Below, in pieces: positions 1-9,014 of a stretch of 64,000 nt of DNA. A program made the position numbers and the translations under genes. The DNA is taken from contig JAAOED010000008.1 of the NCBI GenBank assembly GCA_016466735.1, positions 45,613 to 109,612 on the forward strand, written 5' to 3'. Under the pieces are notes generated by a model, which did no database searches, was not told the DNA's origin, and saw only the letters and a list, made by a program, of their open reading frames with translations. The DNA is from Weissella confusa (GTDB lineage: Bacteria > Bacillota > Bacilli > Lactobacillales > Lactobacillaceae). Each line of letters begins with the position of its first letter. The first letter of the stretch is position 1.

Positions 1-1
1 C

Positions 2-202
2 GTCGTTAAGGCTGTTATCGTTCGTACTGTTTCAGGAGTTCACCGTGCTGATGGTTCATACATCAAGTTCGATGAAAACGCTGCAGTCATCGTTAAGGAT
101 GACAAGAGCCCTGTAGGTACTCGTATCTTCGGACCTGTTGCGCGTGAATTGCGTGACAATGATTACATGCGTATTGTGTCATTGGCACCTGAAGTATTGT
201 AA
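2..202 (+). CDS. rplN: 50S ribosomal protein L14, C-terminal part
   Basis: The window opens inside this gene. The 66 visible residues match the end of L14 (about 122 residues), an early-assembling 23S rRNA-binding protein at the 30S interface. Visible signatures include [20 protein letters not shown] and [13 protein letters not shown], and the protein ends in LAPEVL. It is followed directly by rplX, as in the spc operon of Bacillota. Confidence 0.95.
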   Translation, partial: VVKAVIVRTVSGVHRADGSYIKFDENAAVIVKDDKSPVGTRIFGPVARELRDNDYMRIVSLAPEVL

Positions 203-234
203 TTACCATCATTAAATCAAGGAGGAAGCCTCGC

Positions 235-543
235 ATGTTTGTGAAGACTGGTGACAAGGTTAAGGTTATCGCCGGCAAGGACAAGGGCAAGGAAGGAGTA
301 GTTGTTAAGACTATTGCTGCTAAGGACCGTGTTGTTGTCGAAGGTGTGAACATCGTAAAGAAGCACCAAAAGCCAAACAACCAATACCCACAAGGTGGAA
401 TTGTTGAGCTTGAAGCTCCAATCCACGTTTCAAACGTACAATTGCTTGACCCTTCTACTAACGAACCAACGAAGATTGGTTACAAGGTTGAAGATGGTAA
501 GAAGGTACGTTTTGCTAAGAAGTCTGGAACGACTTTGGCATAA
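235..543 (+). CDS. rplX: 50S ribosomal protein L24
   Basis: L24 is a 102-residue assembly-initiator protein that binds near the 5' end of 23S rRNA. The N-terminal KOW motif ([16 protein letters not shown]) is clear, and the length is typical. AAGGAGGAAG sits upstream of the ATG. It is co-transcribed with rplN and rplE in the spc operon. Confidence 0.97.
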   Translation: MFVKTGDKVKVIAGKDKGKEGVVVKTIAAKDRVVVEGVNIVKKHQKPNNQYPQGGIVELEAPIHVSNVQLLDPSTNEPTKIGYKVEDGKKVRFAKKSGTTLA

Positions 544-573
544 TTTTCTAGGTGAAAGGAGGAAATCATTATC

Positions 574-1116
574 ATGGCAAATCGCTTGAAGGAAAAGTAC
601 GTCAATGAAGTAACGCCTTCATTGATCGAGAAGTTTGAGTACTCATCAATCATGCAAGCACCTAAGATCGAAAAGATCGTGCTTAACATGGGTGTTGGTG
701 ACGCCGTATCAAACTCAAAGAACTTGGATGAAGCTGTTGCTGAATTGGAATTGATTGCTGGTCAAAAGCCAGTTATCACTCGCGCTAAGAAGTCAATCGC
801 TGGCTTCCGTTTGCGTGAGGGTATGGCAATCGGTACTAAGGTTACTTTGCGTGGTGAGCGTATGTACGACTTCTTGGATAAGTTGATCAACGTTTCATTG
901 CCACGTGTTCGTGACTTCCGTGGAGTTTCACCAAAGGCCTTTGATGGTCGTGGAAACTACACGTTGGGAATTCGTGAGCAACTTATTTTCCCAGAAATTG
1001 ATTACGATCAAGTTAACCGCGTTCGTGGATTGGACATCGTTGTTGTAACGACGGCCAACACTGACGAAGAAGCTCGTGAATTGCTTACTCAATTGGGTAT
1101 GCCTTTCTCAAAGTAA
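574..1116 (+). CDS. rplE: 50S ribosomal protein L5
   Basis: This 180-residue L5 binds 5S rRNA in the central protuberance. Family signatures include [25 protein letters not shown] and [25 protein letters not shown] precedes the ATG. In most Bacillota the zinc-type rpsN (S14) lies between rplE and rpsH. Here only 43 nt separate the two genes, so rpsN must lie elsewhere. Confidence 0.97.
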   Translation: MANRLKEKYVNEVTPSLIEKFEYSSIMQAPKIEKIVLNMGVGDAVSNSKNLDEAVAELELIAGQKPVITRAKKSIAGFRLREGMAIGTKVTLRGERMYDFLDKLINVSLPRVRDFRGVSPKAFDGRGNYTLGIREQLIFPEIDYDQVNRVRGLDIVVVTTANTDEEARELLTQLGMPFSK

Positions 1117-1159
1117 TCAACACTGATTTACAGTAATTAATAATAGGAGGCAAACATCA

Positions 1160-1558
1160 ATGTCAATGACTGACCCAATTGCAGATTTCTTGACTCGCAT
1201 TCGTAACGCGAACATGGTTCGCCACGATTCAGTTGAAGTACCTGCATCAAAGATCAAGAAGGACATCGCCGAAATCTTGAAGAACGAAGGCTTTGTTCGC
1301 GACGTTGAATACATTGAAGATGACAAGCAAGGTGTCATCCGTGTCTTCCTTAAGTACGGTGCCGACAAGCAACGCGTTATCACTGGTTTGAAGCGTATTT
1401 CAAAGCCAGGATTGCGTTCATACGTCAAGGCAGATGCTGTACCTAAGGTTTTGAACGGTTTGGGTATCGCTATCATCTCAACTTCCGAAGGTGTTATCAC
1501 CGATAAGGAAGCTCGCGCCAAGAAGATTGGTGGCGAGGTATTGGCTTACGTCTGGTAA
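1160..1558 (+). CDS. rpsH: 30S ribosomal protein S8
   Basis: S8 (132 residues) is a primary 16S rRNA-binding protein and, in other bacteria, the translational repressor of the spc operon. The start [18 protein letters not shown] and the C-terminal [14 protein letters not shown] stretch are diagnostic. TAGGAGG lies upstream. Confidence 0.97.
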   Translation: MSMTDPIADFLTRIRNANMVRHDSVEVPASKIKKDIAEILKNEGFVRDVEYIEDDKQGVIRVFLKYGADKQRVITGLKRISKPGLRSYVKADAVPKVLNGLGIAIISTSEGVITDKEARAKKIGGEVLAYVW

Positions 1559-1590
1559 TAAATAAAATCTAAACAAGGAGGTGTCTACCG

Positions 1591-2127
1591 ATGAGTCGTA
1601 TTGGTAACAAGGTTTTGACTTTGCCTGCTGGCGTTGAATTGTCACGCGAAGGTAACGTCGTTACTGTTAAGGGACCTAAGGGTGAGATTTCTCGCGAAAT
1701 CGCATCAGAAATCGAATTCACTGTGGATGGTACTGAAGTATCATTCACTCGTCCTTCAGACGAAGGACGTATCAAGGCACTTCACGGAACTACTCGCGCT
1801 AACGTTGCGAACATGGTTGAAGGTGTATCAGCCGGCTTCAAGAAGACTTTGAAGTTGGTCGGTGTTGGATACCGTGCTGCTAAGCAAGGCGACAAGCTTG
1901 TCTTGAACGTTGGTTACTCACACCCAGTTGAGTTTGAGGACCGTGAAGGCTTGACAGTTGAAGTTCCTGATTCAACTACGATCACTGTTGAAGGAATCAA
2001 CAAGCAATTTGTTGGTGACTTGGCCGCAGAGATCCGTGCCGTACGCGCACCTGAGCCATATAAGGGTAAGGGAATTCGCTACGAAAACGAATACGTTGCA
2101 CGTAAGGAAGGTAAGACTGGTAAGTAA
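1591..2127 (+). CDS. rplF: 50S ribosomal protein L6
   Basis: L6 (178 residues) lies near the GTPase-associated centre of the 50S subunit. It begins [16 protein letters not shown] and ends in the conserved [15 protein letters not shown] region followed by a lysine-rich tail. AAGGAGGTG precedes the start. It is followed by an unusually long, structured spacer before rplR. Confidence 0.97.
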   Translation: MSRIGNKVLTLPAGVELSREGNVVTVKGPKGEISREIASEIEFTVDGTEVSFTRPSDEGRIKALHGTTRANVANMVEGVSAGFKKTLKLVGVGYRAAKQGDKLVLNVGYSHPVEFEDREGLTVEVPDSTTITVEGINKQFVGDLAAEIRAVRAPEPYKGKGIRYENEYVARKEGKTGK

Positions 2128-2128
2128 T

Positions 2129-2200
2129 CTTAAGCTTATTGCTTAAGGCCTGGGAGCAACGTCTCGGGATTTACTTATTGGTATATCTTTCGAGTATATA
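2129..2200 (+). other. structured spacer between rplF and rplR
   Basis: The rplF-rplR gap is 91 nt, the longest inside this spc operon. It holds consecutive hairpins: CTTAAGC/GCTTAAG around 2130-2149, then CCTGGGA/TCTCGGG around 2150-2170 with G-U pairs. No strong U-tract follows, so it is not an ordinary terminator. Processing site or translational control element is an inference. Confidence 0.35.
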
Positions 2201-2218
2201 CAAAAAGAGGTTACGAAC

Positions 2219-2575
2219 ATGATTACGAAGTCAGACAAGAACAAGGTGCGTCAACGCCGACACACGCGAGTTCGTGGAAAGATTTCTGGTACTGCTGAGC
2301 GCCCACGCTTGAACGTTTACCGTTCTAACAAGAACATCTACGCGCAATTGATTGATGACGTAGCGGGTGTGACGCTTGCTAGTGCCTCAACTTTGGACAA
2401 GTCTGTTGAGACTGCTCCAAAGACTGAACAAGCAGCTAAGGTTGGAGCTTTGATCGCAGAACGCGCCAAGGCTGCAGGTGTTGAAGTTGTTGTATTCGAC
2501 CGTGGTGGTTACTTGTACCACGGACGTGTACAAGCTTTGGCAGAAGCTGCTCGTGAAGCTGGTTTGAAGTTCTAA
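2219..2575 (+). CDS. rplR: 50S ribosomal protein L18
   Basis: L18 (118 residues) binds 5S rRNA together with L5. Visible features are a basic N-terminus ([17 protein letters not shown]), [20 protein letters not shown] and [25 protein letters not shown] precedes the ATG. It is preceded by a hairpin-rich spacer and followed closely by rpsE. Confidence 0.97.
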   Translation: MITKSDKNKVRQRRHTRVRGKISGTAERPRLNVYRSNKNIYAQLIDDVAGVTLASASTLDKSVETAPKTEQAAKVGALIAERAKAAGVEVVVFDRGGYLYHGRVQALAEAAREAGLKF

Positions 2576-2594
2576 GGGAAGGAGGAAATTTAAC

Positions 2595-3098
2595 ATGGCT
2601 TTTATCGATGCAAACAAGCTCGGCGAGCTTGAAGAAAACGTTGTTGCCATCAACCGTGTTACCAAGGTTGTTAAGGGTGGACGTCGTTTGCGTTTCGCCG
2701 CTTTGGTAGTTGTTGGTGACCGTAACGGACACGTTGGTTTTGGTACTGGTAAGGCACAAGAAGTGCCTGAAGCTATCCGCAAGGCCGTTGAAGCTGCAAA
2801 GCGTAACATCGTTGCAGTTCCAACTGTTGGTACGACCCTTCCTCACTCTGCAAATGGTGTCTTTGGCGGTGGTCGCATCTTGCTTAAGCCAGCCGTTGAA
2901 GGATCTGGAGTGGCAGCCGGTGGTGCTGCTCGTGCCGTTTTGGAATTGGCTGGTGTTGCCGACGTGACTGCAAAGTCATTGGGATCATCAACTCCAATTA
3001 ACGTTGTGCGCGCAACTTTCGATGCAATCAACTCATTGAAGAACGCTGAAGAAGTTGCTGAATTGCGTCAGGTCTCACTTGAGCACTTGGCAGATTAA
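2595..3098 (+). CDS. rpsE: 30S ribosomal protein S5
   Basis: S5 (167 residues) contributes to decoding fidelity and mRNA entry. The N-terminal S5-type RNA-binding fold ([35 protein letters not shown]) and the C-terminal S5 domain ([13 protein letters not shown]) are visible. GGAAGGAGG lies upstream. rpmD starts 11 nt downstream. Confidence 0.97.
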   Translation: MAFIDANKLGELEENVVAINRVTKVVKGGRRLRFAALVVVGDRNGHVGFGTGKAQEVPEAIRKAVEAAKRNIVAVPTVGTTLPHSANGVFGGGRILLKPAVEGSGVAAGGAARAVLELAGVADVTAKSLGSSTPINVVRATFDAINSLKNAEEVAELRQVSLEHLAD

Positions 3099-3109
3099 GG
3101 AGGCAGAAA

Positions 3110-3295
3110 ATGGCTGAACAAGTTAAGATTACTCTTGTAAAGAGTGCTGCCCACCGTTTGCCAAAGCAACGTGCGATTGTTAAGGCCCTTGGTTTGAACA
3201 AGGTGTCATCATCAGTCGTGTTGCCTGACAACGCAGCAACGCGTGGTGCAGTGTTTAAGATTGCTCACTTGGTTACTGTTGAAGTAGTTAAGTAA
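3110..3295 (+). CDS. rpmD: 50S ribosomal protein L30
   Basis: L30 is a 61-residue single-domain large-subunit protein. The start [17 protein letters not shown] and the [11 protein letters not shown] segment are family-typical. AAGGAGG overlaps the rpsE stop region, suggesting translational coupling. Confidence 0.96.
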   Translation: MAEQVKITLVKSAAHRLPKQRAIVKALGLNKVSSSVVLPDNAATRGAVFKIAHLVTVEVVK

Positions 3296-3332
3296 GCACA
3301 TAAATAGATTGCTTTGAAGGAGGTACAACCTA

Positions 3333-3767
3333 ATGAAGCTTAATGAACTCCAAGTTGCTGAAGGTTCACGCAAGGTCCGCAACCGTGTCGGACGTGGTGA
3401 GTCATCAGGAAACGGTAAGACTGCAGGACGTGGTCAAAAGGGTCAAAAGGCTCGTGGTAAGGTACGTTTGGGCTTTGAAGGTGGACAAATGCCTTTGTTC
3501 CGTCGTAAGCCAAAGCGTGGATTTACTAACATCAACCGCAAGGAATTCGCTGTTGTGAACCTTGATGTGTTGAACCAATTCGATAACGGAACTGAAGTTT
3601 CACCAGCATTGTTGGTAGAAGCTGGTATCGTTAAGAACGAATTGAGTGGCATTAAGATCTTGGCTAACGGTCAATTGGAAAAGTCATTGACTGTTAAGGC
3701 AAACAAGTTCTCAGCCGCTGCTGTTACGGCTATTGAAGCTGCCGGTGGTAAGACTGAGGTGATCTAA
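3333..3767 (+). CDS. rplO: 50S ribosomal protein L15
   Basis: L15 (144 residues) is a late-assembly 50S protein. The N-terminal glycine/lysine-rich extension ([20 protein letters not shown]) and the [18 protein letters not shown] motif are diagnostic. Its TAA stop shares one base with the ATG of secY, indicating coupled translation. Confidence 0.97.
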   Translation: MKLNELQVAEGSRKVRNRVGRGESSGNGKTAGRGQKGQKARGKVRLGFEGGQMPLFRRKPKRGFTNINRKEFAVVNLDVLNQFDNGTEVSPALLVEAGIVKNELSGIKILANGQLEKSLTVKANKFSAAAVTAIEAAGGKTEVI

Positions 3768-5074
3768 TGCTGAAAACCGTGCTCAACTCACTTAAGGAAA
3801 AGGACATCCGTAAAAAGTTGTTCTTTACCTTAGGGATTCTGATTGTTTACCGATTGGGTGCCTACATTACTGTGCCGGGTATTAACACGGCAGCACTTAC
3901 TGAGGTAGCAAATTCTGGGCTCGGCAGCATTTTGAATATGTTTAGCGGTGGTGGACTTACAAATTACTCATTGTTCGCAATGGGTGTTTCACCATACGTT
4001 ACTGCTCAAATCGTGGTACAGCTCCTACAAATGGATATTGTGCCACGATTTGTTGAATGGTCGAAACAAGGTGAAGTTGGTCGACGTAAGTTGAACCAAG
4101 TGACCCGTTATTTGACTATTGTTCTAGCGTTTGTCCAATCAATTGGAATCACCGCTGGATTCAATCAACTGAGTCAAGTGAATTTGGTTAAGACACCAAA
4201 TTTGGAGACGTACTTGTTGATCGGTTTCATCCTAACTGCAGGAACTATGTTTGCTGTTTGGTTGGGTGAGATGATCACTGAGCGCGGACTCGGTCAAGGT
4301 GTCTCAATGTTGATTTTTGCTGGTATCATTGCGCGTGTGCCAGCAGGTGTATACCAACTGTTCAAGGAACACGTCCTACAAGGTGACGACCCAGCGCGTG
4401 GGTGGGCATTCTTGGTTGGTATCTTGTTGATTTTCGTTTTGGTTATCGCGTTTGTTACGTGGTTCAACCAAGCGATTCGCAAGATTCCAATGCAATATAC
4501 ACGTCGTTCAACTGGTTCAGGTAACTCATCTTACCTACCATTGAAGATTAATGTTGCGGGTGTTATTCCTGTTATCTTCGCTTCATCATTGTTGGTAACG
4601 CCACAAACAATCTTGCAAGCATTTGCAAGTAAGTTTGCGGACGCAGGTTGGTACAACACTTTGATGCAATACCTATCAATGCAGACGATGCAAGGTGGTA
4701 TTGTTTACACATTGTTGATTATCTTGTTTACGTTCTTCTATGCATTCGTTCAGGTTAACCCTGAAAAGGTTGCGGAGAACTTGCAAAAGCAAGGTAGTTA
4801 CATTGTGGGCGTCTGGCCAGGACGTGCCACTGAAAAGTGGTTGTCTGGTTTGCTGATGCGTTTGTCAGTTGTCGGCGCTTTGTTCCTAGGATTTGTCGCT
4901 TTGGCACCAATTCTAGCAACACACATCTTCGGGTTGGATAGTAACCTTGGAATGTCAGGAACATCAGTATTGATTGTCATTGGTGTGGCAATTGATCTGA
5001 TTCGCCAACTTGAAGGATTGATGATGAAGCGGCAATATGTTGGATTTATTCAAGAAGGAGTCGAAGCAAAATGA
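3767..5074 (+). CDS. secY: preprotein translocase subunit SecY
   Basis: SecY (435 residues, ten predicted membrane helices) forms the protein-conducting channel with SecE, which is encoded at 28212 in this window. Visible signatures are YRLGAYITVPGI, the plug-region GGGLTNYSLFAMGVSPYVTAQI, and cytoplasmic loops such as RKIPMQYTRR. It overlaps rplO by 1 nt and adk by 4 nt (ATGA), as expected for the spc operon. Confidence 0.97.
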   Translation: MLKTVLNSLKEKDIRKKLFFTLGILIVYRLGAYITVPGINTAALTEVANSGLGSILNMFSGGGLTNYSLFAMGVSPYVTAQIVVQLLQMDIVPRFVEWSKQGEVGRRKLNQVTRYLTIVLAFVQSIGITAGFNQLSQVNLVKTPNLETYLLIGFILTAGTMFAVWLGEMITERGLGQGVSMLIFAGIIARVPAGVYQLFKEHVLQGDDPARGWAFLVGILLIFVLVIAFVTWFNQAIRKIPMQYTRRSTGSGNSSYLPLKINVAGVIPVIFASSLLVTPQTILQAFASKFADAGWYNTLMQYLSMQTMQGGIVYTLLIILFTFFYAFVQVNPEKVAENLQKQGSYIVGVWPGRATEKWLSGLLMRLSVVGALFLGFVALAPILATHIFGLDSNLGMSGTSVLIVIGVAIDLIRQLEGLMMKRQYVGFIQEGVEAK

Positions 5075-5640
5075 GTTTGAATATCATGCTATTGGGCTTG
5101 CCAGGTGTTGGTAAGGGTACCCAAGCTGCGAAGATTGTTGAAGAGTACAACTTGCCGCACATCAGTACGGGCGACATGTTCCGTGCTGCCATGGCTAACG
5201 AGACTGAACTCGGTATGAAGGCAAAGTCATTCATGGATGCTGGTAACTTGGTCCCAGACGAAGTTACGAACGGTATCGTTGCTGAACGCTTGGCTGAAGA
5301 GGATACGAAGGTTGGATTCATCCTTGATGGATTCCCTCGTAACTTGGACCAAGCTAAGGCATTGGATGAGATGTTGGCAAAGGATGGTCGTTCATTGGAC
5401 GGTGTTCTTTACTTCACTGCTGATGCTGATGTTTTGGTTAATCGTATGATGGCCCGTGGCCGTGCAGACGATACGCCTGAAGTGATTAAGAATCGCTTGG
5501 ACGTTAACGGAAAGCTTACTGAGCCTATCGCTGAGTTCTATGCCGAAAAGGGCATTTTGCACAAGATTGATGGTGCTCGCGAGCTTGATGTAGTGTTCGC
5601 TGATGTAAAGACGTTACTTGATAATTTGAAGAACGCGTAA
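5071..5640 (+). CDS. adk: adenylate kinase (short-LID form)
   Basis: Adenylate kinase interconverts ATP + AMP and 2 ADP. Visible are the P-loop GLPGVGKGT, the AMP-binding STGDMFRAA and DGFPRNLDQA motifs, and the RADDTPEVIKNRL segment. At 189 residues it is shorter than the 210-218 residue enzyme common in Bacillota. It lacks the zinc-binding CxxC LID insert, which is replaced by a short loop. The map gene that often follows adk is absent; an infA promoter follows instead. Confidence 0.96.
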   Translation: MSLNIMLLGLPGVGKGTQAAKIVEEYNLPHISTGDMFRAAMANETELGMKAKSFMDAGNLVPDEVTNGIVAERLAEEDTKVGFILDGFPRNLDQAKALDEMLAKDGRSLDGVLYFTADADVLVNRMMARGRADDTPEVIKNRLDVNGKLTEPIAEFYAEKGILHKIDGARELDVVFADVKTLLDNLKNA

Positions 5641-5658
5641 TTATTCCGGGAAGCTTTC

Positions 5659-5688
5659 TTGTTAAATTGTAAGAGAGCATGTTATAAT
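5659..5688 (+). promoter_or_regulatory. promoter of the infA-rpoA-rplQ operon
   Basis: TTGTTA, 18 nt, then TATAAT with an extended TGT immediately upstream. It lies in the 91-nt adk-infA gap. It would let the alpha operon be transcribed independently of spc. Confidence 0.6.
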
Positions 5689-5731
5689 TACTTGTTACGT
5701 TCTCCAATGTCACAACTAAGGAGGCAGCAAC

Positions 5732-5947
5732 GTGGCCAACGATGTTATTGAAATTTCTGGTGTGGTAAAGGAAACTTTGCCAAATGCCATGTTTACCGTT
5801 GAATTGGAAAACGGCGCCGCCATTCTAGCTCACGTGTCAGGGAAGATTCGTAAGAACTTTATCCGCATTTTGCCTGGTGATCGTGTGACGGTTGAAATGT
5901 CGCCATATGATTTGACTAAGGGACGTATTACGTACCGCTTTAAGTAG
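5732..5947 (+). CDS. infA: translation initiation factor IF-1
   Basis: IF-1 is a 71-residue OB-fold protein that occupies the ribosomal A site during initiation. The sequence [21 protein letters not shown] and the end [12 protein letters not shown] are diagnostic. It uses a GTG start preceded by AAGGAGG. It is the first gene of the alpha operon here. Confidence 0.97.
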   Translation: MANDVIEISGVVKETLPNAMFTVELENGAAILAHVSGKIRKNFIRILPGDRVTVEMSPYDLTKGRITYRFK

Positions 5948-5980
5948 TCAACCATAAAAAATCCAAGGGAGGTAAATACC

Positions 5981-6100
5981 ATGAAGGTTCGTCCATCTGT
6001 TAAGCCTATGTGCGATAACTGCAAGGTTATCAAGCGTAACGGTCGTGTGATGGTGATTTGCTCAGCAAACCCTAAGCACAAGCAACGCCAAGGTGCATAA
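5981..6100 (+). CDS. rpmJ: 50S ribosomal protein L36
   Basis: This 39-residue L36 is the zinc-ribbon type. The ligands are visible as C11, C14, C27 and H33. It begins [23 protein letters not shown] precedes the ATG. Position between infA and rpsM is standard. Confidence 0.96.
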   Translation: MKVRPSVKPMCDNCKVIKRNGRVMVICSANPKHKQRQGA

Positions 6101-6151
6101 TTTGCATTTTGACACAAAAACTTTTTAAATCTTATATAGGAGGTAATCGTA

Positions 6152-6517
6152 ATGGCTCGTATTGCTGGTGTTGATTTGCCTCGCGACAAGCGTGTCGTGA
6201 TCGCATTGACATATGTATATGGAATCGGTAACGCAACTGCCAAGAAGGTGTTGGAAGAAGCTAAGGTTTCTGAAGACGTACGTGTTCGTGATTTGACGCC
6301 CGACCAAGAGGACGCCATCCGTGCCGTCGTAGACGGTATCAAGGTGGAAGGTGACTTGCGTCGCGAAATTTCATTGAACATCAAGGCATTGCAAGAAATT
6401 GCATCATACCGTGGTATCCGTCACCGTAAGGGCTTGCCTGTTCGTGGTCAAAACACGAAGAACAATGCCCGTACGCGTAAGGGCCCAGCTGTTGCAATTG
6501 CAGGTAAGAAGAAGTAA
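6152..6517 (+). CDS. rpsM: 30S ribosomal protein S13
   Basis: S13 (121 residues) contacts P-site tRNA and forms intersubunit bridges in the 30S head. Visible are [21 protein letters not shown], the helix-two-turns-helix region, and the basic tail [27 protein letters not shown] lies upstream. Confidence 0.97.
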   Translation: MARIAGVDLPRDKRVVIALTYVYGIGNATAKKVLEEAKVSEDVRVRDLTPDQEDAIRAVVDGIKVEGDLRREISLNIKALQEIASYRGIRHRKGLPVRGQNTKNNARTRKGPAVAIAGKKK

Positions 6518-6551
6518 TTCTTAATTTGTAAAGAAAGGAGATTACTTGATT

Positions 6552-6938
6552 ATGGCAGGTCGTACTAATCGTAAGCGTCGTGTAAAGAAGAATATTGAGT
6601 CAGGTGTTGCACACATCCACGCAACGTTCAACAACACGATTGTGATGATCACGGACGTTCAAGGTAACGCCGTTGCTTGGTCATCAGCTGGTTCTCTTGG
6701 ATTTAAGGGTAGCCGTAAGTCAACGCCATTTGCTGCGCAAATGGCTGCTGAGGCTGCTGCCAAGGGTGCTATGGAAAACGGCATGAAGACTGTTGAGGTC
6801 ACTGTTAAGGGACCTGGTTCAGGTCGTGAAGCCGCTATCCGTGCGTTGGCCGCTGCTGGTTTGGAAGTTACGTCAATTAAGGACGTTACTCCTGTACCAC
6901 ACAACGGTTCACGTCCACCAAAGCGTCGTCGTGTCTAA
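6552..6938 (+). CDS. rpsK: 30S ribosomal protein S11
   Basis: S11 (128 residues) lies on the 30S platform and lines the mRNA exit. Visible signatures are [28 protein letters not shown] and the end [15 protein letters not shown] use the ATG at 6552 (after AAAGGAG) rather than an in-frame TTG two codons earlier. Confidence 0.97.
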   Translation: MAGRTNRKRRVKKNIESGVAHIHATFNNTIVMITDVQGNAVAWSSAGSLGFKGSRKSTPFAAQMAAEAAAKGAMENGMKTVEVTVKGPGSGREAAIRALAAAGLEVTSIKDVTPVPHNGSRPPKRRRV

Positions 6939-6989
6939 TTGCCAGTTGCAACTAGTTCACACAATGCTTTGAAAGGGGTAACAAACAGT

Positions 6990-7934
6990 ATGCTTGAATT
7001 CGAAAACCCAAAGATTACGCTGGTTGAAGAGGATAGCAATTACGGTAAGTTTGTGGTTGAGCCGCTTGAACGTGGTTACGGAACTACTTTGGGTAACTCC
7101 CTACGCCGTGTATTGTTGTCTTCATTGCCTGGTGCGGCAATCAATTCAGTACAAATTGATGGCGTTTTGCATGAGTTTTCAACGGTCGAAGGTGTCGTTG
7201 AAGATGTAACGCAAATCATCTTGAACCTCAAGAAGGTTTCAATGCGCATCGATAGTGATGAAGCGAAGACGCTCGAAGTTAACGTAACCGGTCCCGCTAC
7301 TGTGACGGCCGGCGACATCGCTGGAGATAGTGATGTAGAGATCTTGAACAAGGATCTTCACATTGCCACTGTTGCGGCTGGGGCTACGTTGCACATGACT
7401 TTGTCTGCAGAACGCGGACGTGGTTATGTGTCAGCGGACCAGAATAAGGAATTGCATGAAGAAATGCCAATTGGCGTTCTAGCAATTGATTCAATCTTTA
7501 CCCCAATCGAACGCGTAAACTATCAAGTTGAGAACACTCGTGTGGGACAACGTGATGACTTTGACAAGTTGACTTTGGACATCTGGACTGATGGATCATT
7601 GACTGCTACTGAAGCTATTTCATTGGCAGCCCGTATCATGTCAGACCACTTGAACTCATTTGTTGAATTGTCAGAACGCGCGGTTAACACACAAGTGATG
7701 GTAGACAAGGAAGAAGTACCAACTAGCAAGCATGCCGACACTCCTATTGAAGAGTTGGACTTGTCAGTTCGTTCTTATAATTGTCTCAAAAGGGCCGGGA
7801 TCAACTCTGTACAAGAGTTGACGGAGCGTACAGAGACTCAAATGATGTCTGTACGAAACCTCGGTCGGAAATCACTTGACGAAATCCAGGAAAAGCTGGC
7901 AGTGCTCGGTTTAGGGTTCCGCAAGGAAGATTAG
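6990..7934 (+). CDS. rpoA: DNA-directed RNA polymerase subunit alpha
   Basis: The alpha subunit (314 residues) dimerises to nucleate RNA polymerase. The N-terminal assembly domain ([22 protein letters not shown]) and the C-terminal DNA/activator-binding domain ([30 protein letters not shown]) are both intact. The ATG at 6990 follows AAAGGGG. An in-frame TTG 51 nt upstream lacks family support. Confidence 0.97.
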   Translation: MLEFENPKITLVEEDSNYGKFVVEPLERGYGTTLGNSLRRVLLSSLPGAAINSVQIDGVLHEFSTVEGVVEDVTQIILNLKKVSMRIDSDEAKTLEVNVTGPATVTAGDIAGDSDVEILNKDLHIATVAAGATLHMTLSAERGRGYVSADQNKELHEEMPIGVLAIDSIFTPIERVNYQVENTRVGQRDDFDKLTLDIWTDGSLTATEAISLAARIMSDHLNSFVELSERAVNTQVMVDKEEVPTSKHADTPIEELDLSVRSYNCLKRAGINSVQELTERTETQMMSVRNLGRKSLDEIQEKLAVLGLGFRKED

Positions 7935-7972
7935 ATTAAACGATAGAATTCCAAGTAAAGGAGGACATACTC

Positions 7973-8359
7973 ATGGGATACCGCAAGTTGGGACGTACTA
8001 GCTCACAACGTAAGGCTATGTTGCGTGATTTGACGACTGCTTTGTTGATCAACGGTCGCATTCAAACGACAGAAGCCCGCGCTAAGGAAGTTCGTCGTAC
8101 TGCAGAGAAGATGATTACGTTGGGTAAGCGTGGTGACTTGGCTTCACGCCGTAAGGCCGCTGCTTTCGTACGTAACGTTGTTGCAGACGTACAAACGACT
8201 GAAGATAACAAGGTTAAGGTAGAAACGGCTTTGCAACACTTGTTCAACGATGTTGCACCTCGCTTTGAGGGCCGTGCGGGTGGTTACACTCGTATCTTGA
8301 AGACGGTACAACGTCGTGGAGACGCTGCACCAATGGTTATCTTGGAATTGGTTGACTAA
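7973..8359 (+). CDS. rplQ: 50S ribosomal protein L17
   Basis: L17 (128 residues) lies near the peptide exit tunnel. The start [20 protein letters not shown] and the end [20 protein letters not shown] are diagnostic. It is the last gene of the alpha operon. In Bacillus, ecfA1A2T-truA-rplM-rpsI follows directly; here that block begins about 30 kb downstream. Confidence 0.97.
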   Translation: MGYRKLGRTSSQRKAMLRDLTTALLINGRIQTTEARAKEVRRTAEKMITLGKRGDLASRRKAAAFVRNVVADVQTTEDNKVKVETALQHLFNDVAPRFEGRAGGYTRILKTVQRRGDAAPMVILELVD

Positions 8360-8500
8360 TTTCATTGGTTAATTAATAAAACAATGAAATCTCTCATGTT
8401 ACATGGTATAAACCGCTACGATGATGGCTTTAAGCCAAGTCTAGGTTGAATGGCACTTGTGTCGCACCAGAAATGTGTGAGGTTTTTTTGTATACTTGTG

Positions 8501-8536
8501 CCTTTATGTCGGCTGGTCCGATATAAAGGCTTTTTG
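8501..8536 (+). terminator. terminator downstream of rplQ
   Basis: A 12-bp stem (CCTTTATGTCGG / CCGATATAAAGG, one G-U pair) with a 5-nt loop is followed by CTTTTTG. It closes the alpha operon. The 140 nt between rplQ and this hairpin holds no gene I can support. Downstream element RNAs are known after L17 genes in Lactobacillales, but I could not confirm a fold here. Confidence 0.75.
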
Positions 8537-8602
8537 TTTACCTTGGTGAGTGATGTGTCTATAATGTATGTAAACTTAGTGATATTACAGGGGGAATATA
8601 TT

Positions 8603-8803
8603 ATGAACGCACACATGGATGATAACATTTTAAATATGACATTCCATTTGACGCCGGGAAGTTTGACGTCTGACAAGGTTTGGATTAAGGGACAACGCTA
8701 TCCATACCGTTGTTTTGATGGGTTACAGATTGGTGATTCTGTTCGCGTAACAGGTGTTTCAGAAGGCACAGTCGCACTTGAGAAGTTGCAGCGTAATAAC
8801 TAA
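8603..8803 (+). CDS. small NfeD C-terminal-like (OB-fold) protein
   Basis: A 66-residue protein with no membrane segment. The pattern KVWIKGQRYPYRC..GLQIGDSVRVTGVSEG resembles the soluble OB-fold of NfeD proteins (a G-x-Y turn, I-x-x-G-D-x-V, then V-x-G). NfeD proteins partner SPFH/stomatin proteins, and one is encoded two genes downstream. I chose the ATG at 8603 after AGGGGGAAT; the frame is open further upstream but crosses the terminator. The NfeD assignment is inferred from pattern and context. Confidence 0.6.
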   Translation: MNAHMDDNILNMTFHLTPGSLTSDKVWIKGQRYPYRCFDGLQIGDSVRVTGVSEGTVALEKLQRNN

Positions 8804-8804
8804 C

Positions 8805-9014
8805 ATGGCTTATAATTTCGATAATCGCCTTAAGCAAGAAATTATTACCTTGTCAGATGATAATTATACGGATGGTATGCTAAAACTAAACGGTATTTAT
8901 TATCAAGTCAACAATCCGTCTAAGTTTAGTATGGGCGATACTGTTATAATCGATGATGTAATAGGTAATAAGGTTATGTTGGTTGAAATGGGGGATAATG
9001 ATGATATTATTTAG
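8805..9014 (+). CDS. second small NfeD C-terminal-like protein
   Basis: A 69-residue soluble protein starting 1 nt after the previous stop. It repeats the same pattern: GMLKLNGIYYQV, FSMGDTVIIDDVIGNKVMLVEM. The N-terminal part (NFDNRLKQEIITLSDDNY) differs, and the end is acidic. It appears to be a diverged tandem paralogue of its neighbour, and its end overlaps the SPFH gene by 17 nt. Normal NfeD proteins also carry membrane helices, which both copies lack. Confidence 0.6.
   Translation: MAYNFDNRLKQEIITLSDDNYTDGMLKLNGIYYQVNNPSKFSMGDTVIIDDVIGNKVMLVEMGDNDDII

Noticed and set aside
1117..1521. Long antisense frame over rpsH, and similar antisense frames over many ribosomal and metabolic genes
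   Set aside because: These mirror the codon bias of the real genes on the plus strand, with no ribosome-binding sites or recognisable protein families.
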